From NCBI GenBank assembly GCA_022360055.1, contig JAKSDO010000180.1, positions 1-33,883 on the forward strand: a stretch of DNA of 33,883 nt. The letters are read 5' to 3'. Made by a program: the position numbers and the translations under genes. Origin of the DNA: Cytophagales bacterium (GTDB taxonomy: Bacteria > Bacteroidota > Bacteroidia > Cytophagales > Cyclobacteriaceae). Each line of letters begins with the position of its first letter. Within the stretch, counting starts at the first letter, position 1. Under the pieces are notes generated by a model. It made no database searches, had not been told where the DNA came from, and saw only the letters and a program-made list of their open reading frames with translations. Positions 1-7,777 of this stretch are shown here, in pieces.

Positions 1-1
1 C

Positions 2-535
2 CTAAGAGGCTTTTCAGAGGCCATACAGAGTGTTTACCCTAAAGCAGAGATACAGAGTTGTATTGTCCACCAAATCCGTAATTCGCTTAAATATGTGGCC
101 AGCAAGGATCAAAAGGTATTCATGAAGGAACTCAAGGAAGTTTATCGTGCAGACACCAAGGAATTGGCTGAGATGGAGTTGTTGAATTTATCTGAGAAAT
201 GGGGCAAAAAGTATCCAATTGTCATCCAAAGTTGGGAAAACAACTGGGAGAAGCTGACTACCTATTTTCAGTACACCGCTCCAATCCGTAAATTAATTTA
301 TACTACCAATGCGGTAGAGGGTTATCATCGTCAGATCCGGAAGGTGACCAAGACCAAGGGAGCTTTTACCTCGGATATGGCCTTGTTGAAGCTAGTCTAT
401 CTGGCCACCAAAAATATTGAGAAAAAATGGACATCGCCTTTGCAAAATTGGAGTTTGACCGTACAACAGTTGGCCATAAAATTTGGAGACCGGTTGCCAC
501 TGGATTTGGCGCGCAGCCCTTCTTCCGGGGGCTAG
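2..535 (+). CDS. IS256-family transposase, C-terminal fragment (cut by window edge)
   Basis: A DDE (mutator-type) transposase that moves its own IS element by cutting and joining DNA at the terminal repeats. The open frame runs from base 2 with no start, so an internal GTG at 95 is not the real start and the protein continues leftward. The visible 177 residues match the IS256 C-terminal half: the CIVHQIRNSLKYV segment near the beginning, and IYTTNAVEGYHRQIRK, whose E is the last residue of the catalytic DDE triad. The two aspartates would lie upstream of the window. The frame ends at a TAG exactly in the centre of a perfect palindrome. The family call is firm; completeness cannot be judged. 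Confidence 0.9.
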   Translation, partial: LRGFSEAIQSVYPKAEIQSCIVHQIRNSLKYVASKDQKVFMKELKEVYRADTKELAEMELLNLSEKWGKKYPIVIQSWENNWEKLTTYFQYTAPIRKLIYTTNAVEGYHRQIRKVTKTKGAFTSDMALLKLVYLATKNIEKKWTSPLQNWSLTVQQLAIKFGDRLPLDLARSPSSGG

Positions 536-553
536 CCCCCGGAAGAAGGGCTG
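514..553. repeat. Perfect 40-bp palindrome across the transposase stop codon
   Basis: Two 20-base half-sites, CAGCCCTTCTTCCGGGGGCT and its reverse complement, meet with no spacer and with no mismatch. The transposase stop codon (TAG, 533-535) sits at the centre. In RNA the arms would form a very stable G/C-rich hairpin. No T-run follows on either strand, so it is not a standard intrinsic terminator. It may still block read-through into or out of the element, or protect the mRNA 3' end. Confidence 0.85.
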
Positions 554-599
554 AAGGAGTAGACAGAGTTTACTTTACACTTCCGATAGATATTTTTAC

Positions 600-1073
600 C
601 TATGCCTGTTCCTGTTCTGATATGTCTTTCGGCGATTCTTTAACCTCCGTCTTCGTATCAGAATCGTTCTGCTTCGCCTCCTCCATTACTTCCGGAGCAA
701 CTTTTAGAAGAATCAAATACCAATTCACCAGCTTTTTCATGTCCGAGACATAGACCCGCTCGGTATCGTAGTCCGGAGCTATATGCGCGATAAAAGCTTT
801 TAATTCATCGGGATCTGATTTTCCGCTCACACCGGGATCATCTCCGAATTCTTTGTGGATCTTTGTGAAAATTTCCTGTAATGGAATCGTTTTGTCATAA
901 TCCGTCGTATAAATTGAAATCTCATGCAGTAACGAAACCCTGTGATGAGGTCCGGTAATCAATCTGGAATTCTTCTCATCCAAACTTTCTAATACGAGTC
1001 CTGTACGGGTAGGCTTCACTACTTTAAATAATCCCGGTTTGCCGGAAACTGCAGCTATATCTTTTAATTCCAT
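600..1073 (-). CDS. DUF5606 family protein
   Basis: A 157-residue protein of a family found in Bacteroidota; no function is established. The first ~120 residues carry the family pattern: a GKPGLFKV segment near residue 11, a VLESLDE segment, and ERVYVSDMKKLVNWY near residues 105-119. The last ~25 residues are polar and acidic, probably a disordered tail, as is common in the family. It is predicted cytoplasmic, with no signal peptide or membrane span. It lies downstream of engB on the same strand with a 54-base gap, so co-transcription is possible. The stop codon at 600-602 lies just beyond the IS256 right end. The tail could have been changed by the insertion, but the conserved domain is whole. 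Confidence 0.85.
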   Translation of the reverse strand: MELKDIAAVSGKPGLFKVVKPTRTGLVLESLDEKNSRLITGPHHRVSLLHEISIYTTDYDKTIPLQEIFTKIHKEFGDDPGVSGKSDPDELKAFIAHIAPDYDTERVYVSDMKKLVNWYLILLKVAPEVMEEAKQNDSDTKTEVKESPKDISEQEQA

Positions 1074-1127
1074 GAGCTAAAAATTTGGTTGTAAATTTAA
1101 GGTAATTAGAATCGATAATGAAAGAGA

Positions 1128-1730
1128 TTATTTTTTGAAATCCAAAATTATTTCTTCAGCAAAAGATAGTATTTCCGATCTGCCCGCCTGACTTATTGAG
1201 GAGCTGGCAAACATTATTGGAATTTCTTCCCATGTATTATTCAGTTCTCGAATATGCCTGGCTTTTGTCGACTGAAATTTGCCTTTTGACTGCTTGTCGG
1301 TTTTTGTAAATACCATCGCAAAAGGAATTCCTTTTTCTCCGAGCCATGCTATAAACTCATAATCAATCGATTGAGGTTCGAGCCTGGAATCGATCAAAAC
1401 AAACAGACAGGCAAGATTTGGCCTGTTCAATAAATACTCTTCAATCATCACGCCCCATTCGGCCTTTTTTTGTTTACTCACTTTTGACCATCCGTAGACG
1501 GGCAAATCGACAAGATACCAACTTTCATTGATTTCAAAATGATTGATGAGTTGAGTCTTTCCGGGCTTGGAGGAAGTTTTAGCAAGGTTTTTCCGCCCTG
1601 TCAGCATATTTATGAGCGAAGATTTTCCGACATTTGAACGTCCTATAAAAGCGAATTCAGCCTTAGTCGGAGGAGGACATTGTTCGACATCCGAGCTGCT
1701 CTTAACAAATTTCGATTGCTTAATTTTCAT
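1128..1730 (-). CDS. engB: Ribosome-biogenesis GTPase EngB (YihA/YsxC) with altered G3 motif
   Basis: A small Era/Obg-like GTPase that helps assemble the 50S ribosomal subunit in the cytoplasm; usually essential. At 200 residues it has the normal family length. Visible motifs: G1 GRSNVGKS (30-37), G2 threonine in PGKT (about 59), G4 TKTD (142-145) and G5 ASSS (about 175). The G3 motif, normally DLPGYG, reads DLPVYG (75-80): the DxxG glycine is replaced by valine 78 (codon GTC, plus-strand 1497-1499). That glycine contacts the gamma-phosphate in related GTPases, so the change should matter if it is real. The frame is otherwise intact. The start is the ATG at 1730; there is no clear Shine-Dalgarno sequence. 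Confidence 0.93.
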   Translation of the reverse strand: MKIKQSKFVKSSSDVEQCPPPTKAEFAFIGRSNVGKSSLINMLTGRKNLAKTSSKPGKTQLINHFEINESWYLVDLPVYGWSKVSKQKKAEWGVMIEEYLLNRPNLACLFVLIDSRLEPQSIDYEFIAWLGEKGIPFAMVFTKTDKQSKGKFQSTKARHIRELNNTWEEIPIMFASSSISQAGRSEILSFAEEIILDFKK

Positions 1731-2073
1731 TTCTTGTCAACAAAAATCAGAGAAAATATGATGCAAATAAACTTTATTTTATGATCTAAAAGCCAAATTA
1801 TTACATCGTTTTCCCAATAATTTTTGAACAATCACTTTTTTTTTCTTCACAGAATAAATCTAAAACCAGCCAAATTCAACAACAAACTTGTATAAATTAC
1901 CATTAAAAGATATATTTCAGATTATAAACAGTTGTTTACTAATGATTTGTGCACACCCCATTAAAGCATTAGACTAAATATATTACAACCATTTGTTATT
2001 GCTGAAAATCAATTTTAATTTCAACGGTCAAATTGTGTTATTTGAATTCAGAAACTACAACTAATTTTTGTAT
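1731..2073. other. AT-rich intergenic region between divergent engB and the OmpA/PD40 gene
   Basis: A 343-base gap between two divergent starts, so it should hold both promoters. It is very AT-rich with several A/T runs. I find no exact TAnnTTTG element on either strand; the nearest is TAATTTTTG at 2062-2070, which has one extra base and lies only four bases before the ATG at 2074. A short inverted repeat CTAATG...CATTAG spans about 1939-1972. No gene or RNA is recognised. Confidence 0.5.
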
Positions 2074-4119
2074 ATGCGGATATACCGTAAATTTTATGCT
2101 CTGATCATATTATCATCCTTTTTTGTAGCTGCAAGAGGACAGGACGAGAATAAGGAAGCGGCACGACAAATTGTAGAGATTGCGAATGAAGCGTATTTCA
2201 ATCTAAGAGTAATTCTTATCGCCAACGAGCAATATGTCCAGGCAGCCGAGATGGACCCGGATAATATTGAAGCCAATTACATGGCCGGAAGGACCTACCT
2301 TGAAACCAACTCAAAAGCCAGCGCGACAAAGTATCTTTTAAGGGTATATGAGATCGATCCGAATTACAAATACAATATTTTGTATATGATCGGCCAGGGC
2401 TACCAGTACGGATTGGAATTTGAAAAAGCTATAGATTATTATAACCGTTATCTAAACAAACTCGGGGAAAACATACGTCGAAGCGGTGAGGATTATACCT
2501 CTCCGGCCGAAGTGAAACGGCGCATCTATGAGTGCCAAAACGGTATTGAGTATGTCCTTGCACCAAGAGAGTACGTGATCGAAAACATGGGTTCTTCGAT
2601 TAATTCGGAATGGGACGATTTTGCCCCGGTAGTTACCGCTGACGAATCTTTTATGGCGTTTACAACACGTCGCCAAGACGGGAATTCCAACCAGGATGTG
2701 TTCGACGATATGTTGTATTACGAAGATGTATTCTATTCAAAGCGCTCCGGCGACACCTGGCAAATGGCCCAAAATATAGGACCTCCGATAAACATCATTT
2801 ATCATTCCTCCAACCTCGCGATTAGTGCTGACGGAACCCAATTGTACCTGTACAAAAGCCAGAATGGGGGAGATATATTCCTTTCGGAGAAAAATCCGGA
2901 CGGGACGTGGTCGGAACCTGAGGCATTGAATGATAACATAAACAGTACTTTTTCCGAGAATTCAGTATCCATTTCTCCGGATGGAAATACATTGTATTTT
3001 TCGAGTGACCGCCCGATAACCTCCGATAAAACCGATTTGGATATTTACTATTCAAAAAAGGACAGAAATGGGAATTGGGGCGTTGCAAAAAATATAGGCC
3101 CCGTAATCAATACCGAATTTGATGAAGACGGCCCTTTTATCGATTACGATGGCAAATCTTTATACTTTTCAAGTAAAGGCCATAAGGGCATGGGCGGCTA
3201 TGACATTTACAGGACAGTTTATGATGAAGAAACAGAGACATGGTCTGAACCAATCAACCTGGGATATCCGATGAACTCCCCGGATAACGATATCTACTTT
3301 GTAAGTACCAGGGACGGCAAGCGTGGTTATTACGCATCTGCAAAAGCTGATGGCCTGGGCTTTACCGACATCTATCATATCCGACTTGCTGACTTGGATG
3401 CTCCCCCGAAAAAAGTAGAAGCTAAAAAAATTGAGACAGAACCTGAAAAGCCGGTTATCGAGGAGCCGATTGTCGAACAGCCAATACCTGTAGTCTTGAT
3501 ATTGAAAACCATAGATAAGCAAACGCGACAAATACTTGAATCAGATGTATCGATTAGCCGGGCTGGAACGAATAGCTCCGTAGCTGTGCGGAGAATTGGC
3601 AATGGTCTCTACGAGGCGCAATTTGCAAACAACACTTTATCCCAATATGATATTACTGTTCAGAAATCCGGTTATATGTATAAAAATATAGCCGTAACCA
3701 TCCCTGCGATGACCACAAAATCAAATAAAATTGCAAAGCAAATTTTGCTGGATAAAATCCAGGTGGGATATAGTCAGGTGATTCGAAACATCTATTTTGA
3801 TTTTGGTACCGCCCGGTTAAAAGATTCTTCCAACCCGGAGCTCAATAAATTGTTGAAAGTACTGCAGGAAAACCCGAGATACCTTATCGAAATTTCAGGC
3901 CATACGGATAATGTCGGAGGAAAAGATTTCAACCAGTGGCTTTCGGAAAGAAGAGCACAGGCCGTTGTAAACTATATGATTAAAAGGGGTCAATCTGAGG
4001 GCAGATTCATAGTAGAAGGCTACGGAGAAGAACACCCATTGGCCAGTAACGACGATGAAGAATGGGGTCGGGAGCTGAACCGCCGAGTGGAATTCAGAGT
4101 TCTCCAATTCAAACAATAA
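2074..4119 (+). CDS. Outer-membrane OmpA-family protein with TPR and PD40 (WD40-like) repeats
   Basis: A 681-residue envelope protein that probably anchors to peptidoglycan. From the N-terminus: a signal peptide (RIYRKFYALIILSSFFVAA, cleaved near ARGQ), a TPR-like helical segment (~25-150), PD40/WD40-like propeller repeats (~170-430, with repeated SPDGNTLYFSS-type motifs), a proline/glutamate-rich linker, a small beta domain (~465-555), and a C-terminal OmpA domain (~565-681) with IYFDFGTARL, SGHTDNVG and NRRVEFRV. OmpA domains of this type bind diaminopimelate in the cell wall. The architecture resembles PorE/SprF-associated proteins of Bacteroidota, but a specific type IX secretion role is only inferred, helped by PorT lying two genes downstream. 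The ATG at 2074 is preferred over TTG 2068 because it gives a clean signal peptide. Confidence 0.88.
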   Translation: MRIYRKFYALIILSSFFVAARGQDENKEAARQIVEIANEAYFNLRVILIANEQYVQAAEMDPDNIEANYMAGRTYLETNSKASATKYLLRVYEIDPNYKYNILYMIGQGYQYGLEFEKAIDYYNRYLNKLGENIRRSGEDYTSPAEVKRRIYECQNGIEYVLAPREYVIENMGSSINSEWDDFAPVVTADESFMAFTTRRQDGNSNQDVFDDMLYYEDVFYSKRSGDTWQMAQNIGPPINIIYHSSNLAISADGTQLYLYKSQNGGDIFLSEKNPDGTWSEPEALNDNINSTFSENSVSISPDGNTLYFSSDRPITSDKTDLDIYYSKKDRNGNWGVAKNIGPVINTEFDEDGPFIDYDGKSLYFSSKGHKGMGGYDIYRTVYDEETETWSEPINLGYPMNSPDNDIYFVSTRDGKRGYYASAKADGLGFTDIYHIRLADLDAPPKKVEAKKIETEPEKPVIEEPIVEQPIPVVLILKTIDKQTRQILESDVSISRAGTNSSVAVRRIGNGLYEAQFANNTLSQYDITVQKSGYMYKNIAVTIPAMTTKSNKIAKQILLDKIQVGYSQVIRNIYFDFGTARLKDSSNPELNKLLKVLQENPRYLIEISGHTDNVGGKDFNQWLSERRAQAVVNYMIKRGQSEGRFIVEGYGEEHPLASNDDEEWGRELNRRVEFRVLQFKQ

Positions 4120-4167
4120 CAAATCAGATTAATTTCTACTGTTGTAATTTAATGCGATAGGGTTGCT

Positions 4168-4175
4168 TATATTTG
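4168..4175 (+). promoter_or_regulatory. Candidate -7 element TATATTTG upstream of menG
   Basis: An exact match to the Bacteroidota -7 consensus TAnnTTTG, 40 bases before the menG ATG. A TTG at 4142-4144 could serve as the -33 element, though the spacing (23 bases) is at the long end. This would start transcription near 4182 and drive menG and probably porT. Confidence 0.45.
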
Positions 4176-4215
4176 CAGCCTGTCGGCTTAGATAAATTCA
4201 TCGTTTTGAGAAATC

Positions 4216-4944
4216 ATGCATGAGGAGGTAAAACCCTATAAAGCAGAGCGTATCGGAAAGAAAGAACAAGTGGCTAAGATGTTTGACAACATTAGCCCGA
4301 AATATGATTTACTGAATCACCTGTTAAGTGTCGGAATTGATGTTCAGTGGAGAAAAAAAGCGATAAAGCTTCTTAAACCGATAAACCCAAATATCATACT
4401 TGACGTGGCAACCGGCACGGCAGATTTTGCTATTCAGGCTTTGACTTTAAATCCGGAAAGCGTAATAGGTGTGGATATTTCCGAAGGAATGCTTGAAATC
4501 GGAAGAGATAAAATCAGGAAAAAGAAACTCGACCATGTGATTTCTCTGGAGAAAGGAGATTCCGAAAAGCTGCGGTTCGAGGATAATAAATTTGATGCAG
4601 TCATCGTTGCATTTGGAGTAAGGAATTTTGAAAATCTGGAAAGCGGATTAAGGGATATGTACAGAGTTCTCAATTATGGCGGGAAAGCTGTAATTCTTGA
4701 ATTTTCAAAACCTGTCTCTTTCCCATTCAAGCAGATTTACAATTTTTATTTTAAAACGATATTGCCTATTATAGGAAACGTGATATCAAAGGACAATGCG
4801 GCATATACCTATTTACCTGAATCGGTGCAGGCATTTCCCGAGGGTTCTCAATTTTTGAATATATTAAGTAACACGGGTTTTAAAAAGACGGAATGCATTC
4901 CTCTTACATTCGGCATTTGCTCCATTTACTCAGGTACAAAATAG
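4216..4944 (+). CDS. menG: Demethylmenaquinone methyltransferase MenG/UbiE
   Basis: A SAM-dependent C-methyltransferase for the last step of menaquinone synthesis, converting demethylmenaquinone to menaquinone on the inner face of the cytoplasmic membrane. The 242 residues match the family from end to end: FDNISPKYDLLN (23-34), SAM motif LDVATGTAD (62-70), GVDISEGML (85-93), FGVRNFEN, and the closing QFLNIL/TFGICSIYSG segment. In Bacteroidota the quinone is menaquinone, so menG is the better symbol than ubiE. It is preceded by a candidate promoter at 4168-4175, and its 3' end overlaps the porT reading frame, an arrangement typical of Bacteroidota and suggesting translational coupling. Confidence 0.95.
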   Translation: MHEEVKPYKAERIGKKEQVAKMFDNISPKYDLLNHLLSVGIDVQWRKKAIKLLKPINPNIILDVATGTADFAIQALTLNPESVIGVDISEGMLEIGRDKIRKKKLDHVISLEKGDSEKLRFEDNKFDAVIVAFGVRNFENLESGLRDMYRVLNYGGKAVILEFSKPVSFPFKQIYNFYFKTILPIIGNVISKDNAAYTYLPESVQAFPEGSQFLNILSNTGFKKTECIPLTFGICSIYSGTK

Positions 4945-5630
4945 TAAGCACACTGGCTACTATCTTTTTGGTACCGCTAACTTGTTCAGGACAGGAAGCA
5001 TTTCAATTCAATCTTCCTTTTTCAGATGCTAAGTGGCTGCATTATGGATTCAGTATCGGACTGCATACCTCGAACCTTCAGCTAAAGTATTCTGATAAAT
5101 TTGTTACGCCCGAAATGGACAGCGTCCATTCCATTATGCCGGCGAATGCCTTTGGCTTTTCACTGGGATTTATTACTGATTTCAGGCTTGAAGATCAATT
5201 CAATATACGCGTATTGCCAAAGGTATCATTTTATGAATTCCCCGTGGATTTTAATTACACGGACGGAAGCACAAACAGGCAACTGATCGAAGCAACTTTT
5301 GTTGAAATACCAGTGCTTTTTAAGTATAAATCGGAGCGACACAAAAACTTCAGATTTTATTTTGTCGGAGGTGTGGCCCCCGGTTTGGAAGTTTCGGGTA
5401 AAAAGAGAAAAGAACAATCCGACAACCGGCTGATAACGCACGATTTTAACGTGAATGCTGAAATAGGTTTCGGAATTGATATGTATTATCCCTTGTTTAA
5501 GTTTAGTCCGGAAATCCGCTTTTCCAAGGGTCTTGTTAATTTGTTGAAAGAAGATCAATATGGATTTAGCGATGGAATCGAATCGCTGAAGATGAATGTG
5601 GTAACGCTCTATTTACAGTTTTCGGATTAA
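4893..5630 (+). CDS. porT: PorT-family outer-membrane protein (type IX secretion)
   Basis: A beta-barrel envelope protein needed for the type IX secretion system that exports adhesins, enzymes and gliding proteins in Bacteroidota (PorT in Porphyromonas, SprT in Flavobacterium). The protein has a hydrophobic leader (YKIVSTLATIFLVPLTCSGQ) followed by alternating beta-strand segments: HYGFSIGLHTSNLQLKY, GFSLGFITDFRL, FNIRVLPKVSFYEFP, EIPVLFKYKS, FYFVGGVAPG, and a strand-like end VVTLYLQFSD. Location directly after menG supports the call. The start is uncertain: ATG 4893 gives 245 residues and a 52-base overlap with menG, while TTG 4917 would trim eight residues. No start follows the menG stop before the leader, so some overlap is unavoidable. 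Confidence 0.85.
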   Translation: MHSSYIRHLLHLLRYKIVSTLATIFLVPLTCSGQEAFQFNLPFSDAKWLHYGFSIGLHTSNLQLKYSDKFVTPEMDSVHSIMPANAFGFSLGFITDFRLEDQFNIRVLPKVSFYEFPVDFNYTDGSTNRQLIEATFVEIPVLFKYKSERHKNFRFYFVGGVAPGLEVSGKKRKEQSDNRLITHDFNVNAEIGFGIDMYYPLFKFSPEIRFSKGLVNLLKEDQYGFSDGIESLKMNVVTLYLQFSD

Positions 5631-5656
5631 TCGAAACTTCCGGCCGAAGCCTGGTG

Positions 5657-6295
5657 TCAAATTATTTGGTCAAGCACTTCCGAATTGATTTCATGACCGC
5701 CACGAAAGGTTATCAACTTATAATTGAAACGGATTTTTGAATACCTTTTCTTCACTTTAAGGAGTTGCTCTTTGGTGATAAACCTATCCGAATCACCGAT
5801 GACCACCAGGTTTTCACCTTTTGAAAATGAATCGGATACACTTTGTCTTTCTATTTCATGAGCCAGGCTTGTCCCCCACAATATCAATTTGTTGTATTTG
5901 ATTTTTGAATGATTTATCCATCGACTCACGGTGTGTCCGCCTTGGGAAAATCCAAGTAAATTCAGCTTGGCGTGCTTCAGATAAGGATCAACTTCCTTAC
6001 TGAAAATCGAATCCAGGTAGTTGAGATAATTATGAACGTCCAAGTCGCGGTCATGAGCGGTCATCCAACTCGCTCCGATGTTTTGGCCCACTCCTTTTAG
6101 GTAGAATTTCGAAAGTGCCTGCGGAAAAATAACGCTATTCAGATCTGTAAATAATCCGGAAAAAGAGCGGGCAAATTCCTCTGCCAATTGCCCATATCCG
6201 TGAAATACCATCCAGATGTTCTTTGTAGAAGTCGCAGCGGAACCAATCTTTATATATGGCGCTCTGAAGGGGATTTCAATGGTAGTTTTCTGCAT
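5657..6295 (-). CDS. Alpha/beta-hydrolase of the phospholipase/carboxylesterase type
   Basis: A predicted serine esterase of 212 residues, cytoplasmic (no signal peptide). The fold signature is clear: oxyanion region VFHGYG (30-35), nucleophile elbow GFSQGG (serine 117), a likely acid in VIGDSDRF (aspartate 168 or 170) and the catalytic histidine in RGGHE (201). Substrate is unknown; relatives hydrolyse short acyl esters or lysophospholipids. The ATG at 6295 is chosen over the upstream ATG at 6334, because the first 13 codons of the longer frame overlap an intrinsic terminator and match no family sequence. With this start the codon follows the terminator's T-run directly, so expression may need read-through or a nearby promoter. 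It is convergent with porT, 26 bases apart. Confidence 0.8.
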   Translation of the reverse strand: MQKTTIEIPFRAPYIKIGSAATSTKNIWMVFHGYGQLAEEFARSFSGLFTDLNSVIFPQALSKFYLKGVGQNIGASWMTAHDRDLDVHNYLNYLDSIFSKEVDPYLKHAKLNLLGFSQGGHTVSRWINHSKIKYNKLILWGTSLAHEIERQSVSDSFSKGENLVVIGDSDRFITKEQLLKVKKRYSKIRFNYKLITFRGGHEINSEVLDQII

Positions 6296-6320
6296 AAAAA
6301 AAGCAGGTCGAACCTGCTTT
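6295..6320 (-). terminator. Intrinsic terminator after the secreted-protein gene, overlapping the esterase start
   Basis: On the minus strand a perfect 9-bp stem (AAAGCAGGT / ACCTGCTTT, arms at 6312-6320 and 6300-6308, 3-base loop) is followed by an unbroken T-run that ends at the A of the esterase ATG (6295). It lies 17 bases after the stop of the secreted-protein gene. It should end most transcripts there and so limit esterase expression. Confidence 0.8.
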
Positions 6321-6337
6321 AAATTTCCAAACAAAGA

Positions 6338-6772
6338 TCATCTTTTAAATCCAAGAACACTGCCACCGCAATAGTTCTGGGAATCCTGAAACGTAAATGT
6401 TATATAGTAGATGCCCGTTGCATTGCAAGGATACACCAGACCAGGATAGAATTTCCCGTTATTAAAATTTGTCGATACCATCTGGCGTTTTGAATCGTAC
6501 ATTGTTACGACAATCCCGTCTGTTGCAGTACCATCATTACAAATATTAAGAAAGTACTGTGTATCCTTACTGAAGACATAGGAGTATTCCACCTTGGATT
6601 TCGCACCGCCCTGACCGTCTACTTTAAATGTTTTTAAAAATGTAAATCCATCCTGAAGTTTCGAAATACATGCATTTGCCTGTACTTCAGACGCACATTG
6701 CGCATTTGCGAAACCTGCGGAGAATACTAATGCAATTAGTGATATTCCTAGGATATTTATTACCTGTTTCAT
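6338..6772 (-). CDS. Small secreted cysteine-containing protein, function unknown
   Basis: A 144-residue protein with a clear signal peptide (KQVINILGISLIALVFSAGFANA, cleavage before QCASE, near residue 24-25), so periplasmic or exported. The mature part is beta-rich and has five cysteines (QC, ACIS, NICND, PCN, YCGG). The pattern NICNDGTATDGIVVTMYDSKRQMVSTN, and the last segment GIYYITFTFQDS, look like a small beta-sandwich. I do not recognise a named family; similar short exported proteins are common in Bacteroidota. It follows the lipoprotein gene by 15 bases, so the two are probably one transcript, ended by the terminator just downstream. No type IX C-terminal signal is seen. Confidence 0.7.
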   Translation of the reverse strand: MKQVINILGISLIALVFSAGFANAQCASEVQANACISKLQDGFTFLKTFKVDGQGGAKSKVEYSYVFSKDTQYFLNICNDGTATDGIVVTMYDSKRQMVSTNFNNGKFYPGLVYPCNATGIYYITFTFQDSQNYCGGSVLGFKR

Positions 6773-6787
6773 ATAAAAAAGTATTTT

Positions 6788-7684
6788 TTAGCTTATGATC
6801 TTTTCCCTTATATCAATTACCTCTTTTCTTATCGTTCCAACATCTTCGTTAGTAATATTTATTGTGGTGGTACTGTTGCTCTTCGAAACTAACATTCCGT
6901 CGACTTCAACCAAAGTTGGCTCTTCATAGGTATAAATTATATCTATCTGGGCAAAAGCTTTTTCAAGTTCCAAAATCCGCATATGTAAATCGGCAATATA
7001 TGGGTCTTTCGTATAGAACTCCAGCATGAGTTTTATGTTGTCAAGTATAATTTTTTGTTCGCCGATTTTTTCTATCAGTTTTTCATTTCCGGGGTTTTTC
7101 TCAGCAACCTGACACGTGATATGCAAAGCCTCAAGCCAACCTCCCGTCAAAATCAGAACACTCAAATTAGCCCGCTGATTTTCCTGCAAATAAGTATTTA
7201 TATTATTAAAGTTCTGAGTCGTAATAAGCAGTAAAGAATCCAGATTCTTACTGTTAGTAGCTAATCTTGCAATCGTCCCGAAATCAAAAAATTGTCCGAT
7301 ACTTAAATCATTCGCCAAACCTTTTATTGAATTTAAATATTGAAGAGCATCCTGGTTCTCCTCGTAAATATTTGTGTAGCCAAGATCCGTCCCATAAATC
7401 CCCAGATTTAAAGCTTTGTTGAAGTTGCTGTTATAATTGGACGAATTGCTTGGAGAATTTAACATATCAAGATCGTACTTGGTACCGGCGTCTTTCAATA
7501 AATATGAAATCTCTAATGGGGAGGGTATCTGTTGAATAATCTCGGTAATTACTTCTTCCGAAATCATTGGTGCGTCTAATGTCAGATTATCTAAACTATC
7601 CAAAAATGCTTGCTCATCGGATTTCTTCCCTGGTCCACAGGCAGTTACGATAAGAAATAAAAATAATGAACTAATTTTTCTCAT
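6788..7684 (-). CDS. Lipoprotein, function unknown
   Basis: The first residues form a lipoprotein signal (MRKISSLFLFLIVTACGPG): the lipobox VTAC puts the lipidated cysteine at residue 16, so the 298-residue protein is membrane-anchored. The remainder is mainly helical (long segments such as NEKLIEKIGEQKIILDNIKL), with no recognised catalytic motif. The upstream in-frame ATG at 7750 is rejected because it would bury the lipobox after a second hydrophobic stretch. A candidate promoter lies at 7705-7712. It lies between the TerB-ABC transporter and the secreted protein on one strand, so it may work with the transporter, but this is inferred from position only. Confidence 0.8.
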   Translation of the reverse strand: MRKISSLFLFLIVTACGPGKKSDEQAFLDSLDNLTLDAPMISEEVITEIIQQIPSPLEISYLLKDAGTKYDLDMLNSPSNSSNYNSNFNKALNLGIYGTDLGYTNIYEENQDALQYLNSIKGLANDLSIGQFFDFGTIARLATNSKNLDSLLLITTQNFNNINTYLQENQRANLSVLILTGGWLEALHITCQVAEKNPGNEKLIEKIGEQKIILDNIKLMLEFYTKDPYIADLHMRILELEKAFAQIDIIYTYEEPTLVEVDGMLVSKSNSTTTINITNEDVGTIRKEVIDIREKIIS

Positions 7685-7704
7685 GATATTGTTATTAATC
7701 AAAA

Positions 7705-7712
7705 CAAAAATA
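7705..7712 (-). promoter_or_regulatory. Candidate -7 element TATTTTTG upstream of the lipoprotein gene
   Basis: The minus strand reads TATTTTTG, an exact TAnnTTTG match, 20 bases before the ATG at 7684. No good -33 TTTG is seen at the usual distance, and the region is AT-rich, so a chance match is possible. If real, the lipoprotein and secreted-protein genes can be expressed apart from the transporter. Confidence 0.3.
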
Positions 7713-7777
7713 TAAATACATAAAGTATAATAAAATTGAAAATCAAGCAATTATACTTTGTTTATTACACTTATAAT

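Larger units (their letters stand above)
1..584 (+). mobile_element. IS256-family insertion sequence, right (3') end only
   Basis: The element enters from the left window edge and holds the C-terminal part of the transposase, a perfect 40-bp palindrome over its stop codon, and a candidate right terminal inverted repeat at about 562-584. Read on the minus strand, that repeat begins GGAAGTGTAAAGTAAACTC, which fits the usual IS256-family end. The left end, left repeat and target duplication lie outside the window, so exact limits and intactness are not known. The element stops about 16 bases short of the DUF5606 stop codon, so it lies beside that gene and does not break it. Confidence 0.8.

Noticed and set aside
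427-753. Open frame across the IS end and the DUF5606 3' region
   Set aside because: It crosses the IS boundary, is on the opposite strand to DUF5606 and matches no family; it is a shadow frame.
6296-6334. Longer esterase N-terminus from ATG 6334
   Set aside because: Its codons lie across the intrinsic terminator and the extra residues are not family-like.
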